This document shows positions 41,580 to 51,173 of a stretch of 53,995 nt of DNA, piece by piece (within the stretch, counting starts at the first letter, position 1; the number at the start of each line of letters is the position of its first letter). Origin of the DNA: Bacilli bacterium (GTDB taxonomy: Bacteria; Bacillota_I; Bacilli_A; RF39; UBA660); assembly GCA_017418945.1 (NCBI GenBank), contig JAFOMI010000013.1:1-53995 (forward strand), in the 5' to 3' direction. The position numbers and the translations under genes are program-made. Under the pieces are notes generated by a model. That model made no database searches. It was given only the letters and a program-made list of their open reading frames with translations, and was not told where the DNA came from.

Positions 41580-42956
41580 ATGAAAAGAAAAAAATTAAGA
41601 ATAGATAGAATTTTATATTGTTTAATTTTCTTTATTTTATTAATATTTTTAATTAAATTTAGTATCAATTTTACATATAATTTAATTTTATTTAATGGGG
41701 TTAAGAAAAATGAAATAATAACAATTAATAAAAGTGAAGTTAAAGTATGGAAAAAAACTGTTAATTATATTCATGAAAATATGGAAAATGTTACTATAAA
41801 ACATAAGAAAAATTATATTACTATTAGTTCTAATGATTTTAAAAATGGTCTTAAGTTAGATACTAAAATATATAATAAAACAATAAATGAAAAAATATTT
41901 AGTAATCAAAAAACATATTACATTGAAAATAATGAATTAATAAAAAAATCTAGTAAATTAAAGATAAAAGTTCCTAGATATTTATATAAACATAATTATG
42001 TAGATATATATGTTAAAAATAAAAATGGTTATGAATTATATGAGAAAAGTCTTAAAGTTACTGATAAATATGTTTTGTTTAAAACAAATAAAAAATATGA
42101 TTCATATTATATATGCTATATATATTTAGATAATATATCTTCATCATCTAAAGTAAATGTTAATGTTAATGAAGAAAAGAAACTTAAGATTACTTTAAAT
42201 CCTACTAATCCAACTAGTAAAGAATTAGTTTATGAATATGATAAAAAGATTATTTCTTTTGAAAATAATACTATTAAAGGTTTAAAAAAAGGCTCTACTA
42301 ATTTAGTAATTAAATCTAAAAATGATAAAACAAAAGCTATTGTTAATGTAGTAGTTAAAGAAAAGACAAAGAGTGTATCTAAAGAAAAAGAAGAAGTAAA
42401 AGAAGAAAAGTATGAAACTACTGTTAAAGATGGCATTACTTATGTAGATGGTATAATGATTGTAAATAAAACATATTCATTGCCAAAGAGTTATAATCCA
42501 GGTGGATTAACAGAAGAATTTATGGATGCATTTTATGAAATGCAATCAGCTGCTAGATTAGATAATGTAGATTTATTTGTAGCATCAGGTTTTAGATCAT
42601 ATGAATATCAAGTTGATTTATATGATAAGTATGTTTCTGAAGATGGAAAGGATGCTGCTGATAGATATTCAGCAAGACCAGGTTATTCTGAACACCAAAC
42701 AGGTTTAGCGGCAGACATTAATGCGGCAGATTCATCTTTTGAAGATACTCCTGAAGCAATATGGCTTGATGAAAATTGCTATAAATATGGATTTATAATT
42801 AGATTTCCAAAGGGTAAAGAAGAGTATACAGGATATAAATATGAACCTTGGCATTTAAGATACGTAGGTAAGGATATAGCAAGTAAAATTCATAATGCTG
42901 GAAAAAATATATCATTAGAAGAATATTATGGTTTAGAATCAAAATATAAAGACTAA
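41580..42956 (+). CDS. D-alanyl-D-alanine carboxypeptidase, VanY/M15B type
   Basis: 458 residues from ATG 41580 (AGAGGA seven bases upstream; the ATG at 41574 is too close). An N-terminal membrane segment (about 13-35), a polar region, an Ig-like module (KKLKITLNPTNPTSKELVYE ... GLKKGSTNLVIKSKND), then a peptidase M15B domain: VASGFRSYEYQVDLY, SEHQTGLAADINAAD (zinc His and Asp) and EPWHLRYVG (third ligand). It trims the terminal D-Ala of stem peptides outside the cell. Not next to van resistance genes, so a wall-maintenance role is inferred. A terminator shared with the converging gene follows. Confidence 0.9.
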   Translation: MKRKKLRIDRILYCLIFFILLIFLIKFSINFTYNLILFNGVKKNEIITINKSEVKVWKKTVNYIHENMENVTIKHKKNYITISSNDFKNGLKLDTKIYNKTINEKIFSNQKTYYIENNELIKKSSKLKIKVPRYLYKHNYVDIYVKNKNGYELYEKSLKVTDKYVLFKTNKKYDSYYICYIYLDNISSSSKVNVNVNEEKKLKITLNPTNPTSKELVYEYDKKIISFENNTIKGLKKGSTNLVIKSKNDKTKAIVNVVVKEKTKSVSKEKEEVKEEKYETTVKDGITYVDGIMIVNKTYSLPKSYNPGGLTEEFMDAFYEMQSAARLDNVDLFVASGFRSYEYQVDLYDKYVSEDGKDAADRYSARPGYSEHQTGLAADINAADSSFEDTPEAIWLDENCYKYGFIIRFPKGKEEYTGYKYEPWHLRYVGKDIASKIHNAGKNISLEEYYGLESKYKD

Positions 42957-42989
42957 AAAAAAGAATCACTTCAATTGGATTCTTTTTTT
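42956..42989 (+). terminator. Bidirectional terminator between vanY-like and transglutaminase genes
   Basis: AAAAAGAATC/GATTCTTTTT with a ten-base loop. Confidence 0.85.
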
Positions 42990-43914
42990 AATTTATAAAA
43001 TCATATATCTCTTTATTATAATTATGACCTTCATTATCAATTCTATTAAGCTCATCAGTATCAATCATAAAATAATTATATTGAATAATATTACTATTAC
43101 TTGAAGTAACAGGATCGTCCCAAGTTAAATCAATATGAAGCCATTTACCATTATTATATAATGCATTCCAAACATGATCTTTAGTTGCGACTCTTGTATT
43201 TAATATATTTAATTTATCTAAGAATAAACTCATGGTATCAGTATATCCACTACATATGGATTTTCCTTCAAATAATGTACCAATTGCGGTATCAGAATGA
43301 TATGTATTATCATTATTATCAACTTTATCATTATCATATGTATTTGTGTCTGCTATATAATCATGGAAAACTTTTATTTTTTCTTTAACATCATCATAGT
43401 CATTGATATGTAATTCTTCAATTATTTTATTTAATTCGTTATTTATTTTCTTTATGTCATTGTCAGAATATTTTTTATTAATTTTAATATCAACTCTTCC
43501 ATTAAAATATGTTGATTCAATAGTAGAATATGAATTAAATACTTTAACTAATTGATTTATATATGAGAAAGAACTATTTTCTTCATCTAATTTATTAATA
43601 TCATCCATGCAAGTTTTATAATTCTTATCACAATAAAATGTTAAATTATCATAGCCTCTATTAACTGCTGTAAAATAAACATTGTATAAATCGTTTTTGT
43701 TTTTTACTAATAAATCATCTGTTTCTTTTATATAATTACTATTAATATTATTATGATATTGATTTTCTTTTAATAAGTTTTCATTAGATATAATTTTAAC
43801 ATTATCATTATTAATGTATTTATAATATATATTAAAAATAGTGTCGTTAAAAATTTTAGTATCAAATACAAAAACCATAAGACCAATAAAAAATAGGGTA
43901 ATAGCTTTCTTCAT
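42988..43914 (-). CDS. Secreted or anchored transglutaminase-like protein
   Basis: 308 residues from ATG 43914 (AGGTGAAA upstream). A signal or anchor segment covers about 3-18. After a helical region (about 20-195) comes a transglutaminase/protease-like core: Cys in GKSICSGYTDTMSLFL, His in ATKDHVWNALYNNGKWLHID and Asp in LTWDDPV, the Cys-His-Asp triad with conserved spacing. Bacterial members of this type are usually proteases or wall-linked enzymes rather than true cross-linkers; the substrate is unknown. Confidence 0.85.
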   Translation of the reverse strand: MKKAITLFFIGLMVFVFDTKIFNDTIFNIYYKYINNDNVKIISNENLLKENQYHNNINSNYIKETDDLLVKNKNDLYNVYFTAVNRGYDNLTFYCDKNYKTCMDDINKLDEENSSFSYINQLVKVFNSYSTIESTYFNGRVDIKINKKYSDNDIKKINNELNKIIEELHINDYDDVKEKIKVFHDYIADTNTYDNDKVDNNDNTYHSDTAIGTLFEGKSICSGYTDTMSLFLDKLNILNTRVATKDHVWNALYNNGKWLHIDLTWDDPVTSSNSNIIQYNYFMIDTDELNRIDNEGHNYNKEIYDFIN

Positions 43915-43939
43915 AATTTCACCTATTAAAATTATACAC

Positions 43940-43973
43940 AAAAATAAAAAAAATATCTATTTAATAGATATTT
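43940..43973 (-). terminator. Terminator of rpsT (minus strand)
   Basis: AAATATCTATT/AATAGATATTT; read on the minus strand it is followed by TTTTTTTATTTTT. Confidence 0.8.
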
Positions 43974-43975
43974 AA

Positions 43976-44218
43976 TTATTTATTTTCGTTTAATTTTGTA
44001 CTAACTCTTGATTTAGCTCTAGCTGCTTTATTTTTTGTAATAATATTTTTTGCTAATGCTTTATCTATTCTTTTGTAAGCTTCTTTAATAGATTCTTCAG
44101 ATGGGTTAGTAACTGCTTTCTTAATAGCTGTTTTCATAGAAGATTTTTTTGGTACGTTATTACTGTTTTTCTTTCTATTTACTTCGATTCTCTTTTTTGC
44201 GCTTTTAATATTTGCCAC
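43976..44218 (-). CDS. rpsT: Ribosomal protein S20, GTG start
   Basis: 80 residues. S20 begins ANIKSAKKRIEVNRKKN and ends in KNKAARAKSRVSTKLNE. The family starts at the residue before ANIKSAKKR, here a GTG codon at 44218; GGAGGTG lies six bases upstream. An in-frame ATG at 44233 would place the ribosome site inside the protein, so GTG is chosen. Divergent from spoIIP, as in Bacillus, where gpr lies between them; gpr is not present here. Confidence 0.93.
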   Translation of the reverse strand: MANIKSAKKRIEVNRKKNSNNVPKKSSMKTAIKKAVTNPSEESIKEAYKRIDKALAKNIITKNKAARAKSRVSTKLNENK

Positions 44219-44253
44219 TTCTTTCACCTCCATGACCTGTTAACTCTATTAAT

Positions 44254-44282
44254 TTTATCAAATATTATTAAAAAATGCAATA
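44254..44282 (-). promoter_or_regulatory. rpsT promoter (minus strand)
   Basis: On the minus strand: -35 TTGCAT, 17 bases, -10 TAAAAT with a TGa extension. Confidence 0.75.
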
Positions 44283-44371
44283 AGTATTCATTTTTTTGTA
44301 AAATTTATGTAATTAAATATAAAACGACATTTTCTTTAATTCCTGAGTGCTACGATAACACTGGTGATAAT

Positions 44372-45373
44372 ATGAAAAAAGTAAGGTTAAAAAAGAAGAA
44401 AAAACTTAGTTTTAAATTATTATTTTTATTACTTATATTTATTATGTCTTTATCATTAACTGTTAAAAAACTATCTAGTTTAGATATTAATGTTAATGAT
44501 AAAGAATATCTTGATTATATGATTAGTACTTCATATAAAAATAAGAATAATTATTCTTATATAGTTAATTCTATATTAAAAGCATTTTCTAATATAGATG
44601 TTAATAAACCAATTACGTTTTTAACTTTTAATAATAAAAAGAATAATTATAATGTAAAAAAAGATATAGAAGTTAAAGAAGAATATAAAAGAGAAGATGA
44701 TTATAATTCTAAAGATTATGAAAACAATACATCTTATATAGAAGTTAAAAATAATATAGATGATCCAATAGTATATATTTATAATACGCATCAATTAGAA
44801 ACATATAGTAATGAAGGTCTTATTAATAATATGGTTCCAAATGTTATGATGGCGGGTAGTTTATTAAAAGAAAAATTAAGTAAAAATAAAATTCCTACAT
44901 ATTTTGAAGATACAAATTTAAGTGATTTTATTAATAAAATGGGGTTACCTGAAAATGAACTTTATGGTGGTTCTAGAGTATTTATTAGCAATGCTAAAGA
45001 AAATTATCCTTCATTAAAATATTTTATTGATTTACATAGAGATTCTGTTTCAAAAGAAATTTCAACTATTAATATTGAAGGTAAAAACTATGCAAGAGTA
45101 TTATTTGTTCTTGGCACTACAAATAAGAATTATTTAGAAAATAAAAAAATGATGGCTAAACTTGATAGTATTATTAATGAAAAATATCCAAAATTATCAA
45201 GAGGAATATATGAGGTTGATATTGATGATTGGGGTGAAATATATAATCAAGATATGGATAAAAATGCTATTTTAATAGAACTTGGTGCCAAAGATAATAC
45301 TATGAATGAGGTTATAAATACAATAGATGTACTTTGTTTTGCATTAAAAAAATATATAGAGGAAGATGCATGA
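44372..45373 (+). CDS. spoIIP: Stage II sporulation protein P (SpoIIP), peptidoglycan amidase
   Basis: 333 residues. An N-terminal membrane anchor (about 14-30) is followed by a variable stretch and the amidase domain: VYIYNTHQLETY with zinc His140, LYGGSRVFISNAKENYPSLK, FIDLHRDSV with His222, then YARVLFVLGTTNKNY, KYPKLSRGIY, YNQDMDKNAILIELGAKDNT with Glu303 in place for catalysis. SpoIIP cleaves peptidoglycan during forespore engulfment together with SpoIID and SpoIIM. The GGTGAT ribosome site is near the ATG. It overlaps the next gene by four bases and is syntenic with Bacillus (rpsT, spoIIP, yqxA, lepA). Confidence 0.93.
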   Translation: MKKVRLKKKKKLSFKLLFLLLIFIMSLSLTVKKLSSLDINVNDKEYLDYMISTSYKNKNNYSYIVNSILKAFSNIDVNKPITFLTFNNKKNNYNVKKDIEVKEEYKREDDYNSKDYENNTSYIEVKNNIDDPIVYIYNTHQLETYSNEGLINNMVPNVMMAGSLLKEKLSKNKIPTYFEDTNLSDFINKMGLPENELYGGSRVFISNAKENYPSLKYFIDLHRDSVSKEISTINIEGKNYARVLFVLGTTNKNYLENKKMMAKLDSIINEKYPKLSRGIYEVDIDDWGEIYNQDMDKNAILIELGAKDNTMNEVINTIDVLCFALKKYIEEDA

Positions 45374-45684
45374 AAAAAACTCTAGAAATATTATTTTTAT
45401 TATTATTCTTGGTTTCAGTTTTTATTATTTTATCTAGCGAAACTAATTATTATGAATATAGTAATAATAAAAAAGCAATTGTTACGGAAGAAAATATAAA
45501 AAGATTTGAAGAGGATATAAGTAATGGTAAAAAGATAGATATTTCAAATTATATTAATAATGATAGTAAAGATTATTCTAATAAAGTAACTAATCTTGGT
45601 GATAATATATCTAATTTATTAAATAAAACTGTTAATTTTGTTTTAAAAACTAGTTTTAAAGCTATAGAAAATATGATTAATTAA
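45370..45684 (+). CDS. YqxA-like small membrane protein next to spoIIP
   Basis: 104 residues from ATG 45370, which overlaps the spoIIP stop (ATGA). One N-terminal membrane segment (about 5-21), then a charged region (NIKRFEEDISNGKKIDI) and a helix rich in Asn/Val (NKVTNLGDNISNLLNKTVNF). In Bacillus, yqxA lies in exactly this position between spoIIP and lepA and has a similar length and an FExDI-like piece; sequence similarity is weak, so the name is withheld as a symbol. Confidence 0.6.
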   Translation: MKKTLEILFLLLFLVSVFIILSSETNYYEYSNNKKAIVTEENIKRFEEDISNGKKIDISNYINNDSKDYSNKVTNLGDNISNLLNKTVNFVLKTSFKAIENMIN

Positions 45685-45740
45685 AATTGTTTTCAATAAT
45701 AAATATTTATTGTATAATATTTATTGGAAAAGGTGATTAG

Positions 45741-47525
45741 ATGAATCAAGATAAGATTAGAAACTTTGCAATTATAGCACATATAGATCATGGAAAGAGT
45801 ACGCTTGCAGATAGAATTTTAGAATTAACAGGAGCAGTATCTAAAAGAGAATTAAAGTCTCAAATGCTTGATAGTATGGAACTTGAACAAGAAAGAGGAA
45901 TTACTATAAAGATGAATGCTGTTAAATTAAATTATAAAGGTTATGTATTTAATTTAATTGATACTCCAGGACACGTAGACTTCTCTTATGAAGTATCTAG
46001 ATCTTTAGCAGCATGTGAAGGAGCAATATTACTTGTAGATGCAACTCAAGGAATAGAAGCACAAACACTTGCAAATTTTTATTTAGCTCTAGAAAATGAT
46101 TTAGAAGTAATCCCAGTAATTAATAAAATTGATTTACCTAATTCGGATGTAGATAAAGTTAGTGAAGAATTAATAAATACTTTTGGATTTACTAAAGATG
46201 AAATAATATTAACAAGTGCAAAAACAGGTGTTGGAGTAGATACATTACTTGATAGAATTATTGAAAAGATACCTAGTCCTAAAGGAAATAAAAATGAAAA
46301 ATTAAGAGCGTTAATATTTGATAGTGCATTTGATCCTTATAGAGGTGTAGTAGTTCAATTAAAAGTAGTAGATGGAAAAATTAAAACAGGTGATAGAATT
46401 AGATTTATGTCTAATAATGCTACTTATGATGTTGTAGAACTTGGTTATTCTAATCCAAAAATTAATAAAGTAAATGAAATAGAAGCTGGAGATGTTGGTT
46501 ATCTATGCGCATCTATTAAAAATATAAGCGATATTAAGATAGGTGATACAATTACTTTAGAAAAAGAACCAGCAAGTGAAATATTAAAAGGTTATGTTCC
46601 TATGAAATCAATGGTTTTTAGTGGAATATATCCACTAGAAACTAGTGAATATAATGATTTAAGAGATGCACTTGAAAAATTAAAAATAAATGATGCATCA
46701 TTAGAATTTATTCCAGAAACTAGTAAAGCATTAGGTTTTGGTTTTAGATGTGGTTTTCTTGGATTACTTCATATGGATATAATCAAAGAAAGAATAGAAA
46801 GAGAATTTGGAATAGATATTATTTTAACTGCGCCTTCAGTTGTATATAAAGTAACACTAACAAATAATGAAGAATTAGAAATAGATAATCCATCTAATAT
46901 GCCTGATAAAGTTAAAATAAAAGAAATATATGAACCATATATTAAAACAAGTATATTTGTGCCAACAGAATATGTTGGTCCAATAATGGAATTATGTGAA
47001 AGTAAAAGAGGAAATTTTATTAATATGGATTATATTAATAAGACAAGAGTAAATATTCACTATGAATTGCCATTATCAGAAATAATGTATGATTTCTTTG
47101 ATAAATTAAAATCCGCAACTAAAGGATATGCATCATTTGACTATGATTTAATAGGTTATAAACCAAGTGATTTAGTAAAAATGGAAATACTATTAAATGG
47201 TGAAGTAGTAGATGCTTTATCTATGATAGTACATAAAGATTTTGCTTATGATATAGGTAAAGGACTTGTTAATAAATTAAGAGAAATAATTCCAAGACAA
47301 TTATTTGAAGTACCTATTCAAGCATCAATTGGAAGTAAAATAATTGCAAGAGAAAATATTAAATCTTTAAGAAAAAATGTATTGGCTAAATGTTATGGTG
47401 GAGATATTAGTAGAAAGAAAAAACTTCTTGAAAAACAAAAAGAAGGTAAAAAGAAAATGAAGAATATTGGTTCTGTAGAAATACCACCAGATGCATTCTT
47501 AGAAATATTAAGTGTTGGGAAGTAA
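45741..47525 (+). CDS. lepA: Elongation factor 4 (LepA), ribosome back-translocase GTPase
   Basis: 594 residues, near the usual 600. G1 [17 protein letters not shown]3 [15 protein letters not shown]4 NKIDLPN, switch region [12 protein letters not shown], then SVKKGD-type domain II and the LepA-specific C-terminus [20 protein letters not shown]. Syntenic with spoIIP upstream and hemW downstream. GTGAT ribosome site. Confidence 0.97.
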   Translation: MNQDKIRNFAIIAHIDHGKSTLADRILELTGAVSKRELKSQMLDSMELEQERGITIKMNAVKLNYKGYVFNLIDTPGHVDFSYEVSRSLAACEGAILLVDATQGIEAQTLANFYLALENDLEVIPVINKIDLPNSDVDKVSEELINTFGFTKDEIILTSAKTGVGVDTLLDRIIEKIPSPKGNKNEKLRALIFDSAFDPYRGVVVQLKVVDGKIKTGDRIRFMSNNATYDVVELGYSNPKINKVNEIEAGDVGYLCASIKNISDIKIGDTITLEKEPASEILKGYVPMKSMVFSGIYPLETSEYNDLRDALEKLKINDASLEFIPETSKALGFGFRCGFLGLLHMDIIKERIEREFGIDIILTAPSVVYKVTLTNNEELEIDNPSNMPDKVKIKEIYEPYIKTSIFVPTEYVGPIMELCESKRGNFINMDYINKTRVNIHYELPLSEIMYDFFDKLKSATKGYASFDYDLIGYKPSDLVKMEILLNGEVVDALSMIVHKDFAYDIGKGLVNKLREIIPRQLFEVPIQASIGSKIIARENIKSLRKNVLAKCYGGDISRKKKLLEKQKEGKKKMKNIGSVEIPPDAFLEILSVGK

Positions 47526-47530
47526 TAATT

Positions 47531-47935
47531 ATGACTAGAGAAGAAGAAATAAATAGAAAATTAGAAAATATTCATTTAAGAGGAAGAAGAGCACTTGAAA
47601 CTGCTAAAGTATTTATTGAATATAATGGAAAATTATCTGATATAGAATTAGCATCTGTTTTAGAAAAAAGAGGTATTAAAACTTCATCTTCTACAGTAGG
47701 AAGAGATTTAACATTTAATTTAGAAAAATATTTTAGATATGTAAATAGAGATAAAAAAGAATTTGATGAAGACTTTTTGATAGATAATCAAATTGAAATG
47801 TTAGATTTTATAAAAAGAAGAAGAGAAGAAAATGCACTTGAAGGAAGAATAAAAGGAGGAAATAATTACGCAAAAAATAATACTCCTATAAGAGATGAAA
47901 ATAGTCATTTTAAAGGAAGCATGCGTAATGTGTAA
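47531..47935 (+). CDS. Helix-turn-helix protein, possibly SpoIIID-like
   Basis: 134 residues. An N-terminal HTH is clear: LSDIELASVLEKRGIKTSSS then TVGRDL. Followed by a segment EMLDFIKRRREENALEGRIK and a GG near the end. These pieces resemble SpoIIID in order (SKSTVHKDLTERL, then ILDYHKSIRHLRGG), the mother-cell regulator of sporulation, but this protein is 40-50 residues longer and the HTH also looks like the ArgR N-terminal domain. It is six bases after lepA and overlaps hemW, so it belongs to the lepA-hemW unit. Confidence 0.6.
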   Translation: MTREEEINRKLENIHLRGRRALETAKVFIEYNGKLSDIELASVLEKRGIKTSSSTVGRDLTFNLEKYFRYVNRDKKEFDEDFLIDNQIEMLDFIKRRREENALEGRIKGGNNYAKNNTPIRDENSHFKGSMRNV

Positions 47936-48998
47936 ATCTGTTTATATACATATTCCTTTTTGTAAAAATATATGTTCATATTGTGATTTTTGTAAATTCT
48001 ATTATAAAAAAGAATGGATTAATAAATATCTTGATTCATTAAAAGATGAAGTAGAAAATAATTATAAAAAAGAAGTTTTAAATACAATTTATATAGGAGG
48101 AGGAACTCCTTCCTCATTAGATATAGATGAATTAAAAAAATTATTTGATATAACAAATAATTTATTATTAAATGATAAATATGAATTCACAATTGAATTT
48201 AATATTGAAGATATAGAAGAAGAAAAACTTCTTTTATGTAAAAAAAATAGAGTTAATAGAATTAGTATTGGTGTTGAATCATTTAATAAAAATAATCTTG
48301 AATTTTTAGGAAGAAAATATGTTGATGTTAAAGAAAAAATAAATATTGTAAAGAAATATTTTGATAATATTAATATTGATTTAATATATGCACTTAAAGA
48401 TCAAACTTTAAAAGATTTAGATGAAGATTTAGATAAATTTATTGAACTTGATATACCACATATTTCTTGTTATTCATTAATAATTGAAGAGCATACAAAA
48501 TTGCATAATATGAAAATAAATCCTATTGATGAAGATTTAGATTATGAAATGTATAAATTAATAAATAAAAAACTTAAAGGTTATAAACATTATGAAATAA
48601 GTAATTATGCTAAAGAAGGATATGAATCAAAAGCAAATTTAACTTATTGGAATAATGAAGAATATTATGGATTTGGAGTTGGCGCATCAGGTTATATAAA
48701 TGATATTAGATACTCAAATAAAAAAAATATAATTGATTATATGAATAAAATATATAATAAAGATATAGAGTATGTATCTTTAGAAGATAAGGTTAGATAT
48801 GAATTTATATTGGGTTTTAGAAAAATAGACGGAATAGATATAGATTTATTTAATAAGAAATATAAAAAAGATATACTAACTTTATTTAATGTTAAAGAAT
48901 TGTTAGATAAAAAGATACTTGATATAAAAAATAATCATTTATTTATTAAAGAAGAGTATTTATATATGTCAAATGAAATATTAGTTAATTTTATTTAG
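47928..48998 (+). CDS. hemW: Radical SAM heme chaperone HemW (HemN-like)
   Basis: 356 residues from ATG 47928 (AAAGGAAG eight bases upstream). The radical SAM cluster motif is HIPFCKNICSYCDF (Cys12, 16, 19), with YIGGGTPSSLD, RISIGVESFN, YEISNYAKEGYESKANLTYW and YGFGVGASGYI. This is the HemW type (older name HemN) rather than true coproporphyrinogen dehydrogenase; HemW hands heme to respiratory proteins. It shares the reading-frame end of the preceding gene. hrcA, which often follows, is not here. Confidence 0.92.
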   Translation: MCKSVYIHIPFCKNICSYCDFCKFYYKKEWINKYLDSLKDEVENNYKKEVLNTIYIGGGTPSSLDIDELKKLFDITNNLLLNDKYEFTIEFNIEDIEEEKLLLCKKNRVNRISIGVESFNKNNLEFLGRKYVDVKEKINIVKKYFDNINIDLIYALKDQTLKDLDEDLDKFIELDIPHISCYSLIIEEHTKLHNMKINPIDEDLDYEMYKLINKKLKGYKHYEISNYAKEGYESKANLTYWNNEEYYGFGVGASGYINDIRYSNKKNIIDYMNKIYNKDIEYVSLEDKVRYEFILGFRKIDGIDIDLFNKKYKKDILTLFNVKELLDKKILDIKNNHLFIKEEYLYMSNEILVNFI

Positions 48999-49047
48999 TA
49001 CTTTAAAAATATAAAATAATAGTATATAATTATAATAGGTGAGAGAT

Positions 49048-49347
49048 ATGAATGATAGTATGCAAGATATTTTTTCTGATTATAACGATGAAAAAATTGC
49101 GACAATAATTGATAGTGATATGAATAATGATCTAGATAATAATGTTCATATTTCTGATGAATTAAAACCAAGTGTTATTATTGAAGAAAAGAATGAAATA
49201 AATGAAATTGTCAAAGAAACTAAAACAAAGAAAAAAGATAAAGTTTTAATTGTTCAACTTATTTTATTATTAATATGGGTTATTCTAACTTTATTAGTTT
49301 ATTTCTTTGGTTATGATTTATTAGAACCATTTATAAAGATTGATTAA
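49048..49347 (+). CDS. Small protein with acidic N-terminus and C-terminal membrane anchor
   Basis: 99 residues from ATG 49048 (AGGTGA upstream; GTG 49039 is the alternative). The first 60 residues are very acidic (DYNDEKIATIIDSDMNNDLD), then a short basic stretch KTKKKDK and one C-terminal membrane segment (about 68-89) ending LLEPFIKID. A tail-anchored topology with the acidic part in the cytoplasm is expected. Not recognised. Confidence 0.65.
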   Translation: MNDSMQDIFSDYNDEKIATIIDSDMNNDLDNNVHISDELKPSVIIEEKNEINEIVKETKTKKKDKVLIVQLILLLIWVILTLLVYFFGYDLLEPFIKID

Positions 49348-49370
49348 ACTATGATATAATCATAGTTTTT
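49346..49370 (+). terminator. Terminator after the tail-anchored protein
   Basis: AAACTATGAT/ATCATAGTTT with ATA loop and T tract. The hairpin happens to contain TATGATATAAT, a promoter-like string, but a T tract follows. Confidence 0.8.
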
Positions 49371-49426
49371 ATTTACTTTTTTGTTAAAAAAATATATAAT
49401 TATAAAGTGTGGAAAGAAGGTATAAT

Positions 49427-51043
49427 ATGGACAAAATATATGTTTTTGGTCACCAAAGACCAGATACTGATGCTATTACAGGTTCTATAACTTTATCTTA
49501 TTTAAAAAATAAACTAGGTATGAATACTGAACCAAGAGCATTAGGACATGTAAATGATGAAACAAAATATGTTTTAGATTATTTTAACGTTAAAGAACCA
49601 AAATATTTAAATGATGTTAGATTACAAATAAGAGATATTGATTATCATAAGAATTTCTTTGTTAATCAAAAGAAAACAATTAAAGAAGTATATGATTATT
49701 TAATAGAAAATAATATTACAGGAATACCAGTTGTAAGTGATGACAATACTTTTTTAGGAATTGTTACTTTAAAAGATATTGTTAAAGAATTAATTTCTGG
49801 AAATATTAATTCTTTAAATAGTACTTATGAAAATATTGTAAATACTATTAAAGGAGAAGAAATATTAAAATTTAATGATGATATTGTTGGTAATTTAATA
49901 GTTGCATCTTATAATTCTAAAACATTCTTAGAAAATGTTAATTTAACTAACGAAGATATTTTAATAGTAGGAGATAGAAATCAAATACATGAATACGCAA
50001 TTAATAATAAAATAAAATTATTAATAGTAACAGGAAATTTAGAAATAGATGAAAAAAATATTGAACTTGCTAAGCAAAATAAAGTTAATATCATTAGAAC
50101 TAAATTAGATACTTTTAAAGCTTCTAAAACAATTTGCTTAAGTAATGAAATTAAGACAATAGTTCATCCAAATTCAATTAGTTTTAAAGAAACAGATTTT
50201 TATGATGACTTTGTTGAAGAAACTAAAAAACTTAAACATAATAATTATCCAGTAGTTGATTCAAATAATAAGTGCTTAGGTTTAATTAGAATTACTGATA
50301 TTAATGAAAAAAATAATAAAAAAGTAATTTTAGTTGACCATCAAGAATTTGAACAAAGTGCACCTGGAATTGAACAAGCTGAAATTGTTGAAATAGTTGA
50401 TCATCATAAAATTAGTAGTGTATCAACAAAAATACCAATTAACTTTAGAAATATGGCTGTTGGTTCATCAAATACTATTATTCATGAATTATATAAAGAA
50501 AACAAAATTGAAATTCCAAATGATATGGCTGGATTAATGATATCAGGAATACTATCTGATACTTTAATTCTTCAAAGTCCAACAACAACAGATAAGGATA
50601 GAGAAGTAGTAGAAGAACTTGCTAAACAATTAAATATTGATTATAAAGAATATGCAATTAATATGTTTAAAGCAGGAACTAGTTTAAAAGGTAAAACAAA
50701 AGAAGAAATAATAACAACAGATTTAAAAACATTTACAAGTAATGATACAAAATTTGCAGTAGCACAAATATTTACATTAGATGTTGATTCTATTAATAAT
50801 GAAATAGATGAATTTATAAGTGAACTTGAAAGAATAAACGAATCATTAAATTGTAAATTTACTATGCTTTGTATAACAGATGTTATTAAGAATGGTTCTT
50901 ATGTATTATATACAAAAGATGCTAAAGATATATTAGAATCAGGATTTAAAGTTAGTCCATTTGATCAAATGACTTATATTGATGGATTAGCATCAAGAAA
51001 GAAACAAATGGTACCAGCAATTTTATCTGAATTAGAAAAATAG
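49427..51043 (+). CDS. Manganese-dependent inorganic pyrophosphatase (family II) with CBS-DRTGG-CBS insert
   Basis: 538 residues from ATG 49427 (AGAAGG upstream). DHH-family motifs: GHQRPDTDAITG near residue 6 and EIVDHHKISS, the metal ligands. Inserted between them are a CBS domain (about 72-126: TGIPVVSDDNTFLGIVTLKD), a DRTGG-like domain (about 135-245) and a second CBS (NNYPVVDSNNKCLGLIRITD), which bind adenine nucleotides and regulate activity. The C-terminal DHHA2 domain has GSYVLYTKDAKDIL and ASRKKQMVPAI. It hydrolyses pyrophosphate, pulling biosynthesis forward. Confidence 0.93.
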   Translation: MDKIYVFGHQRPDTDAITGSITLSYLKNKLGMNTEPRALGHVNDETKYVLDYFNVKEPKYLNDVRLQIRDIDYHKNFFVNQKKTIKEVYDYLIENNITGIPVVSDDNTFLGIVTLKDIVKELISGNINSLNSTYENIVNTIKGEEILKFNDDIVGNLIVASYNSKTFLENVNLTNEDILIVGDRNQIHEYAINNKIKLLIVTGNLEIDEKNIELAKQNKVNIIRTKLDTFKASKTICLSNEIKTIVHPNSISFKETDFYDDFVEETKKLKHNNYPVVDSNNKCLGLIRITDINEKNNKKVILVDHQEFEQSAPGIEQAEIVEIVDHHKISSVSTKIPINFRNMAVGSSNTIIHELYKENKIEIPNDMAGLMISGILSDTLILQSPTTTDKDREVVEELAKQLNIDYKEYAINMFKAGTSLKGKTKEEIITTDLKTFTSNDTKFAVAQIFTLDVDSINNEIDEFISELERINESLNCKFTMLCITDVIKNGSYVLYTKDAKDILESGFKVSPFDQMTYIDGLASRKKQMVPAILSELEK

Positions 51044-51070
51044 AACTATATTTTATATGGTTCTTTTTTT
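51042..51070 (+). terminator. Terminator after the pyrophosphatase gene
   Basis: AGAACTATAT/ATATGGTTCT (one G-T pair), TTT loop and T tract. Confidence 0.85.
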
Positions 51071-51114
51071 TATAAAAAAATACTAAAAAACATATATTTT
51101 TTTAGTTAAATACG

Positions 51115-51144
51115 TTTACAAAATCCAGGAATTTGTGTTAAAAT
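51115..51144 (+). promoter_or_regulatory. pyk promoter
   Basis: TTTACA (51115-51120), 18 bases, TAAAAT (51139-51144) preceded by TGt. Confidence 0.7.
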
Positions 51145-51173
51145 TACTATGTCGCAAAAAGGAGAATGATGTT

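Noticed and set aside
49346-49370. TATGATATAAT as a promoter
   Set aside because: It is the centre of a ten-base-arm hairpin followed by a T tract just after a stop codon, so a terminator is the better reading.
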